Shown: in pieces, positions 54,589-63,949 of the stretch
Position numbering within the stretch: the stretch's first letter is position 1
Layout: each line of letters opens with the position of its first letter
NCBI RefSeq assembly: GCF_902833045.1
Contig: NZ_CADFDU010000006.1
Span: 372,001 to 436,000 of the forward strand
Length of the DNA: 64,000 bases
Reading direction: 5' to 3'
Origin: Burkholderia sp. BCC0322
Lineage (GTDB): Bacteria > Pseudomonadota > Gammaproteobacteria > Burkholderiales > Burkholderiaceae
Position numbers and translations under genes: made by a program
The notes under the pieces: model-generated
Seen by the model: the letters and a program-made list of their open reading frames with translations, nothing else
The model's database searches: none
Told to the model about the DNA's origin: nothing

Positions 54589-54849
54589 TTACTTCGCCTT
54601 GCCGCTGGCGCGTACGCCGAACTTGTTCTTGAACTTCTCGACACGGCCTGCCGTGTCCATGATCTTTTGCTGACCCGTGTAGAACGAGTGCGATTCCGAC
54701 GACACTTCGATCTTGGCGAGCGGGTAGGTCTTGCCGTCGAGTTCGATGTTTTCGCGCGTCTGGATCGTCGAGCGCGTGATGAACTTGAAGCCGTTCGACA
54801 TGTCTTGGAAGACGACTTCGCGGTAGTTCGGGTGGATGCCTTCTTTCAT
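54589..54849 (-). CDS. rpmE2: 50S ribosomal protein L31, type B
   Basis: 86-residue L31 paralogue. It begins [20 protein letters not shown] and has no CxxC zinc pair, so it is the zinc-independent type B form (YkgM-like) that can replace zinc-bound L31 under zinc limitation. The conserved [26 protein letters not shown] region is present. GGAAAG precedes the ATG. I saw no clear Zur box in the short upstream region. In many Burkholderia this is the only L31, so constitutive use is likely. Confidence 0.95.
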   Translation of the reverse strand: MKEGIHPNYREVVFQDMSNGFKFITRSTIQTRENIELDGKTYPLAKIEVSSESHSFYTGQQKIMDTAGRVEKFKNKFGVRASGKAK

Positions 54850-55006
54850 GGTCTTTCCTTGGTGAGAGCGGTAGCCAACCCGCCGCTTGCCGTGCCGGAG
54901 CGCGCGCATTGCGCAAACCAGACGACGCCAAGCCCGGCGCGAGCCACTTGCCTAAGGTCGAAAAACGGCGATTATGCCAGAAAATCAGATGGTTGACGAA
55001 TAATTT

Positions 55007-55840
55007 TCACGGTGCGTCGAGCGCGCCGGTGCCGGCCGGGTCTTGCCGGTAGTAGCGAGCGAGCAATCGGTACAGCTCCGGAAATTCGGACTCGAACGCT
55101 TTCGGCCGCACGAACAGCGCTTCGCTGCATACCGCGAAGAATTCCGACGGGTGGTCGGCCGCATACGGGTCGATCAGCGAGTCCCGCTCGAAGCGCGCCC
55201 ACGCGCGGTCCGGCACAGCGTCGACGCGCGCGCAGAATTGGTCGTACGCGTGCTCGAACACGTCGGCCCAGGCCTGCGCATCGAGGTGAGGCGCGTGCCA
55301 GCGTCGAAATAGGGGCGGATAGCCGTCGGCCGCGCCGTTGACCATGTCGATCTTGTGCGCGAACTCGTGGATCACGACGTTGTACGCATCGCGGCCGTCC
55401 GTCATCTGCGCGTCTTCCCACGACAGGATCACGGGGCCGCCTTCCCAGGCCTCGCCGCTCGCATCCTGCTCGACTTCGTGGACGACGCCGTCTTCGTCCT
55501 GTACCGTCTTGCGGATCACGAATTCGCCCGGATAGACGACGACGCCGACCCAGCCGTCGTACAGCGACAGGTCGAGATTCAGTACCGGCAGGCAGGCCTG
55601 CGCGGCGATCGCGACGATCATCGCGTCGGTCAGTTCCAGCCCGTGCGCGGTCGAGAACGATTTTTTCGCGACGAACAGGCTCGTCAGTTCGCGCAACCGG
55701 CCGAGCGCGTCGGGCGACAGCGCCGCGAGGAACGGCAGGCGCTCGACGGTGTCCTGCCACAGCGCGTCGGGGATCGGGTGGCTGCGCAGCGCGCGGTCGC
55801 GGCGGCGGTCGTCGAACCAGCGGGTCAGTTTCGAGAGCAT
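55007..55840 (-). CDS. mtfA: Zinc peptidase MtfA
   Basis: 277-residue M90-family protein. The zinc motif HEFAHKID lies at about residues 157-164, and a third ligand region follows (about 210-220). N-terminal SHPIPDALWQDTVERLPFLAALS and LNLDLSLYDGWVGVVVYPGEF are family landmarks. In E. coli MtfA is cytosolic, has aminopeptidase activity and binds the repressor Mlc, thereby affecting sugar PTS expression; whether that link holds here is unknown. Monocistronic between rpmE2 and an MFS gene on the same strand. Confidence 0.93.
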   Translation of the reverse strand: MLSKLTRWFDDRRRDRALRSHPIPDALWQDTVERLPFLAALSPDALGRLRELTSLFVAKKSFSTAHGLELTDAMIVAIAAQACLPVLNLDLSLYDGWVGVVVYPGEFVIRKTVQDEDGVVHEVEQDASGEAWEGGPVILSWEDAQMTDGRDAYNVVIHEFAHKIDMVNGAADGYPPLFRRWHAPHLDAQAWADVFEHAYDQFCARVDAVPDRAWARFERDSLIDPYAADHPSEFFAVCSEALFVRPKAFESEFPELYRLLARYYRQDPAGTGALDAP

Positions 55841-55878
55841 GAAGGCGGTTCGCGGAAATCCAAAGCCTGTCTTTTAAC

Positions 55879-57435
55879 TCAATCGATCTCTTTTTGCCAT
55901 GCCGCGAAGAGGCCGCCGACCAGCGCCACGCCCGCCAGGAAGTAAAAGCCGTCGAGCGACGCAAGGAACGACGCCTGTTGCGCGACCATGCGCGCGATCG
56001 ACGCGATCGCGAGGCCGTGTGCCTCGTTCAGCGCATGGCCGGCGGCGGCATAGCTGCGCGTCAGGGCGTCGACGGTCTGCTGGAACGCCGGGTCGAACAC
56101 GTTCGCGCGCTCGACGAGCCGCGTCTGGTGCACGGCCACGCGGTGCTGTTCGACGATGATCACCGACGACGTCGCGAACGAGATCGTCAGTTGCCGCACG
56201 ATGTTCTTCAGCCGGTAGCCGTGCGTATATTCGTCGATCGCGAAGATCCGGAACGTCAGGTTGGCCACCGGCAGCACGATGAAGAGCAGCAGCAATCCGC
56301 GCAGCAGCAGTGGGACGATCAGCGCGGCTTCGCCGACCTGCGGTGTCATCCGCGTCATCCACAGCGCGGCCGTGATGGCGATCGCGAATCCCGGCACGAC
56401 GAACCACTTCTTGTGCGTGACGAATTTCGCGTAACGCAGGTACGCGAACAGCGCGGTGGCCGAAATCAGCGACATCGTGCCCACCAGCCGCCCGGCGTTC
56501 TCGACCGGATAGCCGAGCCCGCCTTCGAGAAACCGCGACGTCAGGTAACTGAAGCCCGTCGACTCGTAGTAATAGAACATGTAGAGCAGCAGCCCGACCT
56601 GGAACGTCCGTTCGCGGAACGCGTGCAGCCGCACGAGCGGCTTCGGATGGTGCCACTGGTGATACGCGAACCACGCAAGCGCGCCGATCCCCGCGATCGT
56701 CAACAAGATCAGCATCGGCGAGCCGCTGTAGAGCTGGTAATGCACCTGTTGCAGCACGATCTGCAGCGCGCCTTGCGCGAGCGCGAACACGACATACGGC
56801 CAGAAGTGCCCGGAGCCGCGTTCGTCGTCGGGTGTCCGGCCCGAATCGGGCAACGTGAGCAGCGCGAGGATCGCGAACGCGATGCCGGCCGGCGCCGAGC
56901 ACGCGAACAGCGCGCGCCACGTCGAATGCGCGACGAGCAGGCCGCCGACGATCGGCGCGAGCGCGCTGCCGAGCAGGATCATGATCAGGAACGCGCGTGT
57001 CGCGGGTGGCCGTTCTTGCGGCTTGAAGCTGATCTGGATCAGGATCCGGCACGCGCCCATCATCGGGCCGATGAAATATCCCTGAAAACCGCGCGCGAAC
57101 GCGAGTTCGAGCGAGGTGTCGGCGAGCGCGGCCGCAATCGCGCCGAACGAGAACATCAGCATGCAGCCGGCGGCGTAGCGGCGATGGCCGAGCCGGTCGA
57201 TCCACCATTGCTGCTGGAGGATGCCGAGCACGGCCGTGACCGCGTAGGCGCTCGACGACCACACGAGTTCGTCGGGCGACGCGTTGATGCCGCCTGCGAT
57301 GTAGCTCGCGAAGAACGAGAAGGCCGCGTTGTCGAAATAGTCGATGCCGGTGACGAGTGCGAGCGCCCACGGGAACAGGTCCGCGCGCAGGTTGGCGCGG
57401 CTCCACAGCGGCGAGCGGCCGGGCACCGCATTCAT
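55879..57435 (-). CDS. MFS efflux transporter (DHA2-like)
   Basis: 518-residue major facilitator with about fourteen helices. N-terminal half: FPWALALVTGIDYFDNAAFSFF, QWWIDRLGHRRYAAG (loop 2-3 signature) and a motif-C-like GSALAPIVGGLLVAH. The number of helices and length place it in or near the DHA2 drug:proton antiporters. Its start overlaps the merR stop by ATGA, so the regulator-exporter pair is translationally coupled; export of a compound sensed by MerR is likely. The compound is unknown. Confidence 0.88.
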   Translation of the reverse strand: MNAVPGRSPLWSRANLRADLFPWALALVTGIDYFDNAAFSFFASYIAGGINASPDELVWSSSAYAVTAVLGILQQQWWIDRLGHRRYAAGCMLMFSFGAIAAALADTSLELAFARGFQGYFIGPMMGACRILIQISFKPQERPPATRAFLIMILLGSALAPIVGGLLVAHSTWRALFACSAPAGIAFAILALLTLPDSGRTPDDERGSGHFWPYVVFALAQGALQIVLQQVHYQLYSGSPMLILLTIAGIGALAWFAYHQWHHPKPLVRLHAFRERTFQVGLLLYMFYYYESTGFSYLTSRFLEGGLGYPVENAGRLVGTMSLISATALFAYLRYAKFVTHKKWFVVPGFAIAITAALWMTRMTPQVGEAALIVPLLLRGLLLLFIVLPVANLTFRIFAIDEYTHGYRLKNIVRQLTISFATSSVIIVEQHRVAVHQTRLVERANVFDPAFQQTVDALTRSYAAAGHALNEAHGLAIASIARMVAQQASFLASLDGFYFLAGVALVGGLFAAWQKEID

Positions 57436-57932
57436 TCGCGGTCCTGGCGCGTGCGCCGCGAGCCGGCCTCGGCCTGCCGCTGCGCGATCAGCGCATCGGG
57501 GCTTTCTCCGGCGAGACGCCGCTCGACGTAGTCGATATCGTGCTGCAACTCCTTGCGCAGCGCGACGGCTTCCTTCAACTCGCGCTGGACGGCCGCGATC
57601 CGGCGGTCGAGCGTGCCGATCTGCTCGGCAAGGCCGGTACGGATGTCGCGCAGCGACGCGTCGGAATAGCGACGCCGGCCGTCGCCCGTTTCTTCCAGCG
57701 GGCGCTTCAGCATCTCGGTGATGCCATGCAACGAGAAGCCGAGCGCGCGCAGCCGCAGGATGCGCGCGAAGCGCTCGAGATCGGCTTCGTCGTAGAGGCG
57801 GTAGCGGCCCTCGCTGCGCGATGGCGTGACGAGCCCGCGCTCTTCGTAATACTTCAGCGTGCGCGGCGTGACGCCGAGGCGCGATGCGGCGTCGCTCACG
57901 GTCAGCAGTGGGGTGGAGGCGTCGTTCGGCAT
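57432..57932 (-). CDS. MerR-family regulator of the MFS exporter
   Basis: 166-residue regulator. The helix-turn-helix is LTVSDAASRLGVTPRTLKYYE (about residues 10-32, two wings to ~80), followed by a long coiled-coil helix (about 95-145, rich in Arg/Glu/Leu). A short C-terminus without cysteines suggests a small organic ligand. ATG 57932 is preceded by CCTCCCG-complement sequence (weak GGGAGGCG); a longer frame reaches 57965 but crosses the -10 region. The promoter at 57967-57999 carries the matching dyad. Confidence 0.88.
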   Translation of the reverse strand: MPNDASTPLLTVSDAASRLGVTPRTLKYYEERGLVTPSRSEGRYRLYDEADLERFARILRLRALGFSLHGITEMLKRPLEETGDGRRRYSDASLRDIRTGLAEQIGTLDRRIAAVQRELKEAVALRKELQHDIDYVERRLAGESPDALIAQRQAEAGSRRTRQDRE

Positions 57933-57966
57933 CGGGAGGCGGGGATTAGATCGGGGCGATGGCACG

Positions 57967-57999
57967 ATTATAGATCAACCTGTACGTTCACGTTCAGGT
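57967..57999 (-). promoter_or_regulatory. MerR-type operator and -10 box
   Basis: Minus strand: -10 TATAAT (57967-57972) preceded by a 10-2-10 dyad with one mismatch, ACCTGAACGT-GA-ACGTACAGGT (57978-57999). The operator covers the -35/-10 spacer, as expected for a MerR-controlled promoter. The -35 within the dyad is weak. Confidence 0.65.
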
Positions 58000-58063
58000 T
58001 GGGATCGAAAAACGGCCGCCGGGCAGGATGCGCGGGCGGCCGTTCGTTGCGGGGCGGGGGCGA

Positions 58064-59326
58064 TCAGCCGCCGCGGCGCATCAGGTCGAAGAACTCGGAG
58101 TTGCTCTTCGTCTGGCGGATCTTGTCGAGCAGGAATTCCATCGCTTCGACTTCATCCATGTCGTGGATGAACTTGCGCAGCACCCAGATCTTCTGAAGGA
58201 TCTCGGGCTTGATCAGCATTTCTTCGCGACGCGTGCCCGACTTGTTCAAGTTGATCGACGGATACACGCGTTTTTCCGCGAGACGGCGCTCGAGGTGCAC
58301 TTCCATGTTACCGGTGCCCTTGAACTCTTCGTAGATCACGTCGTCCATGCGGCTGCCGGTTTCGATCAGCGCGGTGCCGATGATCGTCAGCGAACCGCCT
58401 TCCTCGATGTTGCGCGCCGCGCCGAAGAAGCGCTTCGGCCGCTGCAGCGCGTTCGCGTCGACACCACCCGTCAGCACCTTGCCCGATGCCGGGATCACGG
58501 TGTTGTACGCGCGTGCGAGACGCGTGATCGAGTCGAGCAGAATCACGACGTCATGTTTCATTTCGACGAGGCGCTTGGCCTTCTCGATCACCATTTCGGC
58601 GACCTGGACGTGGCGCGTGGCCGGTTCGTCGAACGTCGATGCGATCACTTCGCCGGCGACCGAGCGCTGCATTTCGGTCACTTCTTCCGGGCGCTCGTCG
58701 ATCAGCAGCACGAACAGGATGACGTCCGGGTGGTTCTGCTTGATCGCGTGTGCGATGTGCTGGAGCATCACGGTCTTGCCCGACTTCGGCGACGCGACGA
58801 GCAGGCCGCGCTGGCCCTTGCCGATCGGCGCGATCATGTCGATGATGCGGCCCGTGACGTTTTCCTCGCCGCGCATTTCGCGTTCGAGCGACAGCGGCTT
58901 GTTCGGGTGCAGCGGCGTGAGGTTCTCGAACATGATCTTGTGTTTCGAGGCCTCGGGCGGCTGCCCGTTGACTTTGTCGACCTTCACCAGCGCGAAGTAG
59001 CGCTCGCCGTCCTTCGGCGTGCGGACTTCACCTTCGATGGTGTCGCCGGTGTGCAGGTTGAAGCGGCGGATCTGCGACGGGCTGATATAGATGTCGTCGG
59101 TGCTCGCGAGGTACGACATTTCCGGCGAGCGCAGGAAGCCGAAGCCGTCCGGCAGCACTTCGAGCGTACCGTCGCCGAAGATCGTCTCTCCCGTCTTGGC
59201 GCGCTTTTTAAGAATGGCAAACATCAACTCCTGCTTGCGCAGGCGGTTCGCGTTTTCGATCTCCAGGCCATTGGCCATTTCGATCAGTTCGGAGACGTGC
59301 AGAGACTTGAGCTCGGATAAATGCAT
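58064..59326 (-). CDS. rho: Transcription termination factor Rho
   Basis: 420-residue hexameric RNA helicase that ends Rho-dependent transcripts. The N-terminal helix bundle ([20 protein letters not shown]) and cold-shock-like RNA-binding domain ([18 protein letters not shown]) are followed by the ATPase with Walker A in [12 protein letters not shown], Walker [19 protein letters not shown], and R-loop residues in [20 protein letters not shown]. Length equals E. coli Rho (419). It lies downstream of trxA on the same strand, a common order. Confidence 0.98.
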   Translation of the reverse strand: MHLSELKSLHVSELIEMANGLEIENANRLRKQELMFAILKKRAKTGETIFGDGTLEVLPDGFGFLRSPEMSYLASTDDIYISPSQIRRFNLHTGDTIEGEVRTPKDGERYFALVKVDKVNGQPPEASKHKIMFENLTPLHPNKPLSLEREMRGEENVTGRIIDMIAPIGKGQRGLLVASPKSGKTVMLQHIAHAIKQNHPDVILFVLLIDERPEEVTEMQRSVAGEVIASTFDEPATRHVQVAEMVIEKAKRLVEMKHDVVILLDSITRLARAYNTVIPASGKVLTGGVDANALQRPKRFFGAARNIEEGGSLTIIGTALIETGSRMDDVIYEEFKGTGNMEVHLERRLAEKRVYPSINLNKSGTRREEMLIKPEILQKIWVLRKFIHDMDEVEAMEFLLDKIRQTKSNSEFFDLMRRGG

Positions 59327-59404
59327 ACGGAGAACCCGCCAGGGAGGAGACGACGAAAGAAATAAAGGGAGGAGGGCGAGCGGAAGCGCTCAGAGACTTA
59401 AATG

Positions 59405-59423
59405 CGTCTTGTAGACGTTTTTT
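59405..59423 (+). repeat. Small hairpin with T run opposite the rho leader
   Basis: CGTCT-TGT-AGACG (59405-59417) followed by six T on the plus strand. No plus-strand gene lies upstream. In the rho mRNA (minus strand) this is a short 5' hairpin preceded by A. The stem is only 5 bp. Confidence 0.35.
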
Positions 59424-59475
59424 AATTCTAGCATAGGCCGATTCGCGCTTGAGCGAGCGATCGGCGGCTTGTCGA

Positions 59476-59505
59476 CGGACGTGTTGCCGGATGACAACAC
59501 GTCCG
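59476..59505 (-). repeat. Inverted repeat downstream of trxA
   Basis: Perfect 11-bp inverted repeat CGGACGTGTTG / CAACACGTCCG with an 8-base loop, 15 bases after the trxA stop. No T run on either strand, so it is a weak terminator or an RNA-stabilising stem rather than a classical one. Confidence 0.55.
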
Positions 59506-59519
59506 CGGAACTGCCTGTA

Positions 59520-59846
59520 TTACAGGTGGCTGTCCAGGAATGCGGTGAGCTGCGACTTCGACAGCGCGCCGACCTTCTGCGCGGCGGCCGCGCCGTTCTT
59601 GAACAGGATCAGCGTCGGGATGCCGCGCACGCCGAACTTCGCGGGCGTCGCCTGGTTGTCGTCGACGTTGATCTTCGCGATCTGCAGCTTGTCGCCGTAG
59701 TCCTTCGCGACTTCGTCGAGGATCGGGGCGATCATCTTGCACGGGCCGCACCATTCGGCCCAGAAATCGACGAGCACGGGCTTGTCGGACTTGACGACGT
59801 CCTGTTCGAACGATGCGTCGCTGATGTGTTTGATCTGTTCGCTCAT
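59520..59846 (-). CDS. trxA: Thioredoxin 1
   Basis: 108-residue thioredoxin, the general protein disulphide reductant. The active site is WCGPC with Cys33 and Cys36 ([17 protein letters not shown]); cis-Pro lies in [13 protein letters not shown]. The length and lack of signal peptide fit cytoplasmic TrxA. It is upstream of rho on the same strand, with an inverted repeat in between. Confidence 0.98.
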   Translation of the reverse strand: MSEQIKHISDASFEQDVVKSDKPVLVDFWAEWCGPCKMIAPILDEVAKDYGDKLQIAKINVDDNQATPAKFGVRGIPTLILFKNGAAAAQKVGALSKSQLTAFLDSHL

Positions 59847-60250
59847 TGGGTCAATACCTCTTTCGGTTCGGGGACTGCCTGCTTGCGCGTTGCGGCGTAC
59901 CGGCTGCCGTTGGCTGCCGGCCGCTGCGGCAGGTCACTCCGCTCTCCGGAAAGGAGGGGTGTAAGCGCTGCATGCCGCGGCTCGCGGGTCGTTCGGGCGT
60001 CATATTAGCCTAAATTGCTATCTGCTGCGGGCGGCGATAGTAGCCGCTACGCGAGTAGGGGTACGACGCGACGTTCGACCGTTGTATCCCGCAGGTGGAG
60101 GCCGGCCCGCGAATTACAAGGGGTGGGCGCGCATGCAATTCGCTTTCGGGGGAGCTTCGTGCGGCCCGATGCGCGCCGGTTTGTCTGGTCAAATTGGCAT
60201 TGGTGCGAACAAACGGTCGCATTCATCCGGAAGCGGTGATAGAATATGCC
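59847..60250. other. Divergent spacer between trxA and ffs
   Basis: 404 bases without a supportable protein gene. The left part is the trxA leader; a minus-strand -10-like TAATAT lies at 60002-60007. The right part includes the ffs promoter (-10 TAGAAT, 60240-60245). The middle, about 60020-60210, shows nothing that I recognise. Confidence 0.6.
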
Positions 60251-60350
60251 GTGACGGGCCTCCTCGCATGGTGGGGCGGTGAACCTGGTCAGGTCGGGAA
60301 CGAAGCAGCCACAATCGTTTTCCGCCAGTGCCGAGGGTCGGGCTCGTCAC
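60251..60350 (+). ncRNA. ffs: 4.5S RNA of the signal recognition particle (small bacterial type)
   Basis: The universally conserved SRP domain IV loop is present: GGTCAGGTCGGGAAC then GAAGCAGCC (about 60287-60310). The ends pair (GTGACG at 60251-60256 with CGTCAC at 60345-60350), giving a ~100-nucleotide hairpin that binds Ffh. A TAGAAT -10 box lies at 60240-60245, placing the 5' end near 60251. A terminator follows at 60360-60383, and dnaX comes next, as in other betaproteobacteria. Ends are good to a few bases. Confidence 0.95.
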
Positions 60351-60359
60351 CTTCCTTCT

Positions 60360-60383
60360 CGCCCCGTTCGCCGGGCGTTTTTT
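60360..60383 (+). terminator. Intrinsic terminator of ffs
   Basis: Short stem CGCCC / GGGCG (60360-60364, 60373-60377) followed by six T (60378-60383). Confidence 0.8.
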
Positions 60384-60478
60384 ATTTCTGCATCACACTC
60401 CGTTTTACCTGCGCGTTGCCTGTCTTCCGCACCGTTTCGCGTGTCGGCGCGACGCAGCGTTACTGATACAATTTCCCG

Positions 60479-62854
60479 ATGACCTATCAAGTTCTCGCAC
60501 GCAAGTGGCGTCCGAAGGATTTCGCTTCGCTCGTCGGCCAGGAGCACGTCGTCAGGGCGCTTACGCACGCGCTCGACGGCGGGCGTCTCCATCACGCCTA
60601 TCTGTTTACCGGAACCCGCGGTGTCGGCAAGACGACGCTGTCGCGGATCTTCGCCAAGGCGCTCAACTGTGAAACCGGCGTCACGTCGCAGCCATGCGGC
60701 GTGTGTCGCGCCTGTCGCGAGATCGACGAAGGGCGTTTCGTCGATTACGTCGAGATGGACGCCGCGAGCAACCGCGGCGTCGATGAAATGGCCGCGCTGC
60801 TCGAGCGCGCGGTGTACGCGCCCGTCGATGCACGCTTCAAGGTCTACATGATCGACGAAGTGCACATGCTGACGAATCACGCGTTCAACGCGATGCTGAA
60901 GACGCTCGAAGAGCCGCCGCCGCACGTCAAGTTCATCCTCGCGACGACCGATCCGCAGAAAATTCCCGTTACCGTGCTGTCGCGCTGCCTGCAGTTCAAC
61001 CTGAAGCAGATGCCGGCCGGACACATCGTGTCGCATCTCGAACGGATTCTCGGCGAAGAGCAGATCACGTTCGAACCGCAGGCACTGCGCCTGCTCGCGC
61101 GTGCCGCGCAGGGCAGCATGCGCGACGCGCTGTCCCTCACCGATCAGGCGATCGCCTATTCGGCGAACGAAGTGACCGAGTCGGCTGTGTCGGGCATGCT
61201 CGGTGCACTCGACCAGACATACATGGTGCGTCTGCTCGACGCGCTTGCCGCAGGCAGCGGCCCGGAAATCCTCGCGATCGCCGACGAGATGTCGCTGCGC
61301 AGCCTGTCGTTCTCGACCGCGCTGCAGGATCTCGCGAGCCTGCTGCACCGGATCGCGTGGGCGCAGTTCGCGCCGGGCTCGGTGCTCGACGAATGGCCGG
61401 AAGCGGGCGACCTGCGCCGCTTCGCCGAGACGCTGAGCCCCGAGCAGGTCCAGCTGTTCTATCAGATCTCGACGGTCGGTCGCGCCGAGCTCGGTCTGGC
61501 GCCGGACGAGTACGCCGGTTTCACGATGACGCTGTTGCGGATGCTCGCGTTCGAGCCGGCGGTTGCCGCCGGCAGCGCGCCGGGCGGCCAGCCGTCCGTG
61601 CCGCGTGCGGTGCCGGGTCCGCGCGTTGCGGCGGCATCGGCCGCTGCGGCGAAGCCGGCGTCGGCTGCACCTGCCGAAGCAGCGCGGCCGCAGGCCGTTG
61701 CACCGGCAGCGCCCGCGGCACCGGTCGTGCCTGCAGCGCCGCTGCAGTCCGGCGACGAAACAGACCGGCCGGCCGCGAAGCCGGCTGCCGTCCGGGCGCC
61801 GGCGCCGGCCCCGGCCCCGGCCCCGGTTGACGCGCCAGCCATCGAAACGCTGCAGCCGCAGACGGTTGCCGCACCGCAAGCAGAGCCTGCCGGCGATAAC
61901 CCGGCACCTGCGCGCAAGGAACCCGAGCCGCCTGCTACCGTTGCGCAGCGAAGCGACGAACCGGCTGCGCCGGCCGAACCGGTTCCGCGTGCTGCGCCGC
62001 CCGAGGCTGCCGCGCGTCCGGCAGCGCGTTCCGGAGGAGCCGCCGCCGCGCTCGACGTGCTGCGCAACGCGGGGATGCGTGTATCGTCCGACCGCGGGCG
62101 CGCGGGCGCTGCCGCCGCTAAACCGGCAGCCCAGCCGGCCGCCGAGAAGCCGGCTGCACCGCGTCCCGCCGCTGTGCAGGTGCCGACGCCGCGCGCTGCG
62201 GCCCGTGCGCCGCAGGCGGCCGATTCGCGCCAGGCGTCGCCGCCGTGGGAGGACATCCCGCCCGACGACTACGTACCGCTCAGCGCCGACGAGATGTTCG
62301 GCGGCCCGCCTGACGATGGCTTCGTGCCGGTGTTCGACAGCGGCCCCGACGATGTGCGCGTGACGCCGGGACCGGCGGAAATTCGTCCTTCCGCGCCGGT
62401 CGATACGCGTCCGTTGCCGCCCGCGATCGCACTCGATCCGGTCGGCTTCGACGGTGAATGGCCGACGCTGGCCGCGCGGCTGCCGCTCAAGGGCGTCGCG
62501 TACCAGCTCGCGTTCAACAGCGAACTGACGGCCGTCAATGCGACGACGTTGAATCTTTCCGTGCCGGTGCCGCAATATGCGGACGCCGCGCAGGTGGTGA
62601 AGCTGAAGGCCGCGCTGGCCGATGCGCTCGGCAAGCCGGTCGAGGTGGCCGTCGAAGTCGGGCCCGCACGGCGTACGGCGGCGGCGCTCGATGCGGCCGC
62701 GCGCGCGGCACGTCAGCGCGAGGCCGAGCAGGAGATTCACGGCGATCCGTTCGTCCAGCAGCTCGTGCGCGATTTCGGTGCGCGCATCGTCGAGGGTTCG
62801 GTGCGCCCGCTCGCCGACGCCGCGTCGGATGGCCCGCCGCCGACGCTGCATTGA
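60479..62854 (+). CDS. dnaX: DNA polymerase III subunit tau (gamma)
   Basis: 791-residue clamp-loader motor subunit. The AAA+ domain has Walker A GTRGVGKT (45-52), a zinc module with Cys64, Cys73, Cys76 and Cys79, and Walker B YMIDEVHMLTNHAFN. The clamp-loader collar follows to about residue 365. Residues 370-640 are a long Ala/Pro-rich linker; the C-terminal ~150 residues (FDGEWPTLAARLPLKGVAYQ) are the tau-specific domain that binds the polymerase alpha subunit and DnaB. I saw no A-rich slippery heptamer in the linker, so gamma may not be made by the E. coli type of frameshift. dnaX leads ybaB and recR. Confidence 0.96.
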   Translation: MTYQVLARKWRPKDFASLVGQEHVVRALTHALDGGRLHHAYLFTGTRGVGKTTLSRIFAKALNCETGVTSQPCGVCRACREIDEGRFVDYVEMDAASNRGVDEMAALLERAVYAPVDARFKVYMIDEVHMLTNHAFNAMLKTLEEPPPHVKFILATTDPQKIPVTVLSRCLQFNLKQMPAGHIVSHLERILGEEQITFEPQALRLLARAAQGSMRDALSLTDQAIAYSANEVTESAVSGMLGALDQTYMVRLLDALAAGSGPEILAIADEMSLRSLSFSTALQDLASLLHRIAWAQFAPGSVLDEWPEAGDLRRFAETLSPEQVQLFYQISTVGRAELGLAPDEYAGFTMTLLRMLAFEPAVAAGSAPGGQPSVPRAVPGPRVAAASAAAAKPASAAPAEAARPQAVAPAAPAAPVVPAAPLQSGDETDRPAAKPAAVRAPAPAPAPAPVDAPAIETLQPQTVAAPQAEPAGDNPAPARKEPEPPATVAQRSDEPAAPAEPVPRAAPPEAAARPAARSGGAAAALDVLRNAGMRVSSDRGRAGAAAAKPAAQPAAEKPAAPRPAAVQVPTPRAAARAPQAADSRQASPPWEDIPPDDYVPLSADEMFGGPPDDGFVPVFDSGPDDVRVTPGPAEIRPSAPVDTRPLPPAIALDPVGFDGEWPTLAARLPLKGVAYQLAFNSELTAVNATTLNLSVPVPQYADAAQVVKLKAALADALGKPVEVAVEVGPARRTAAALDAAARAARQREAEQEIHGDPFVQQLVRDFGARIVEGSVRPLADAASDGPPPTLH

Positions 62855-62946
62855 ACTGAGCGCCCCGCGACAGGCACAATCACGCCCACACATTGGCCGG
62901 CACGCGCCGCGTGCCGGTTTTTACACGATCAAGAAGGAGTATTCCC

Positions 62947-63273
62947 ATGTTGAAAGGCAACCTCGCCGGACTGATGAAGCAAGCGCAGCAAATGCAGGAA
63001 AACATGAAGAAGATGCAGGAGCAGCTTGCGCTGATCGAAGTCGAAGGGCAGTCGGGTGCCGGCCTCGTCAAGGTGACGATGACGTGCCGCAACGAAGTGC
63101 GTCGCGTGTCGATCGACCCCAGCCTGCTCGCGGACGACAAGGACATGCTCGAGGATCTCGTCGCGGCTGCGTTCAATGACGCCGTGCGCAAGGCCGAAGC
63201 GACGTCGCAGGAAAAGATGAGCGGCATGACGTCGGGCCTGCCGCTGCCCCCGGGCTTCAAGCTGCCGTTCTGA
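62947..63273 (+). CDS. ybaB: YbaB/EbfC nucleoid-associated protein
   Basis: 108-residue small DNA-binding protein that dimerises into a tweezer-like fold. It begins [20 protein letters not shown] and has [22 protein letters not shown]-like core (here [16 protein letters not shown]) and [11 protein letters not shown] at the end. AAGGAG precedes ATG 62947; the open frame upstream is not family sequence. It lies between dnaX and recR, its conserved position. Confidence 0.96.
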   Translation: MLKGNLAGLMKQAQQMQENMKKMQEQLALIEVEGQSGAGLVKVTMTCRNEVRRVSIDPSLLADDKDMLEDLVAAAFNDAVRKAEATSQEKMSGMTSGLPLPPGFKLPF

Positions 63274-63304
63274 GCGCAGCGTCCGTGCCACTTTTTGCTG
63301 CCGT

Positions 63305-63901
63305 ATGAAACAGCCGTCCGCCCTGTCCGCTCTCGTCGAAGCGTTGCGCGTGTTGCCCGGCGTCGGGCCGAAATCCGCCCAGCGCATGGCGGTCCACCTG
63401 ATGCAGCACGATCGGGAGGGCGCGGAGCGGCTCGGCCGGTCGCTGCTGTTCGCGACCGAGCACCTGCAGCACTGCGAGAAGTGCAACACGTTTACCGAAG
63501 CGCAGATCTGCGAGGTCTGCAGCGACGAAGAACGTGATCCGACGCTGCTGTGCGTCGTCGAGACACCTGCCGACCAGATCATGCTCGAGCAGACGATGAC
63601 TTACCGCGGGCTGTATTTCGTACTGATGGGGCGGCTGAGCCCGCTCGACGGGATCGGCCCGAAGGAAATCCATTTCGATCGTCTCGTGCGGCGCGCGTCC
63701 GACGGCGTCGTCAAGGAAGTCGTGCTCGCGACCAACTTCACGAACGAGGGCGAAGCCACCGCGCACTACCTCGGCCAGACGCTGAAGGCGCGCGGGCTCG
63801 CAGTCACGCGCCTCGCGCGCGGCGTGCCGGTGGGCGGCGAGCTCGAATACGTCGACGCGGGCACCATCGCCCGCGCGATGCTCGATCGCCGCACGATGTA
63901 A
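63305..63901 (+). CDS. recR: Recombination mediator RecR
   Basis: 198-residue protein that works with RecO and RecF to load RecA on gapped DNA. N-terminal helix-hairpin-helix ([19 protein letters not shown]), a zinc finger with Cys57, Cys60, Cys69 and Cys72, a Toprim domain ([17 protein letters not shown]) and a Walker-B-like C-terminus are all present. Length equals the family norm. Third gene of dnaX-ybaB-recR. Confidence 0.97.
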   Translation: MKQPSALSALVEALRVLPGVGPKSAQRMAVHLMQHDREGAERLGRSLLFATEHLQHCEKCNTFTEAQICEVCSDEERDPTLLCVVETPADQIMLEQTMTYRGLYFVLMGRLSPLDGIGPKEIHFDRLVRRASDGVVKEVVLATNFTNEGEATAHYLGQTLKARGLAVTRLARGVPVGGELEYVDAGTIARAMLDRRTM

Positions 63902-63949
63902 GCCGGGCGCCGCTTGCAGGCGGCGCCGTTCCTCATACCAGGGAGACAC

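Noticed and set aside
60347-62893. 848-codon open frame antisense to dnaX and ffs
   Set aside because: Overlaps the 4.5S RNA and dnaX completely; Arg-rich shadow composition.
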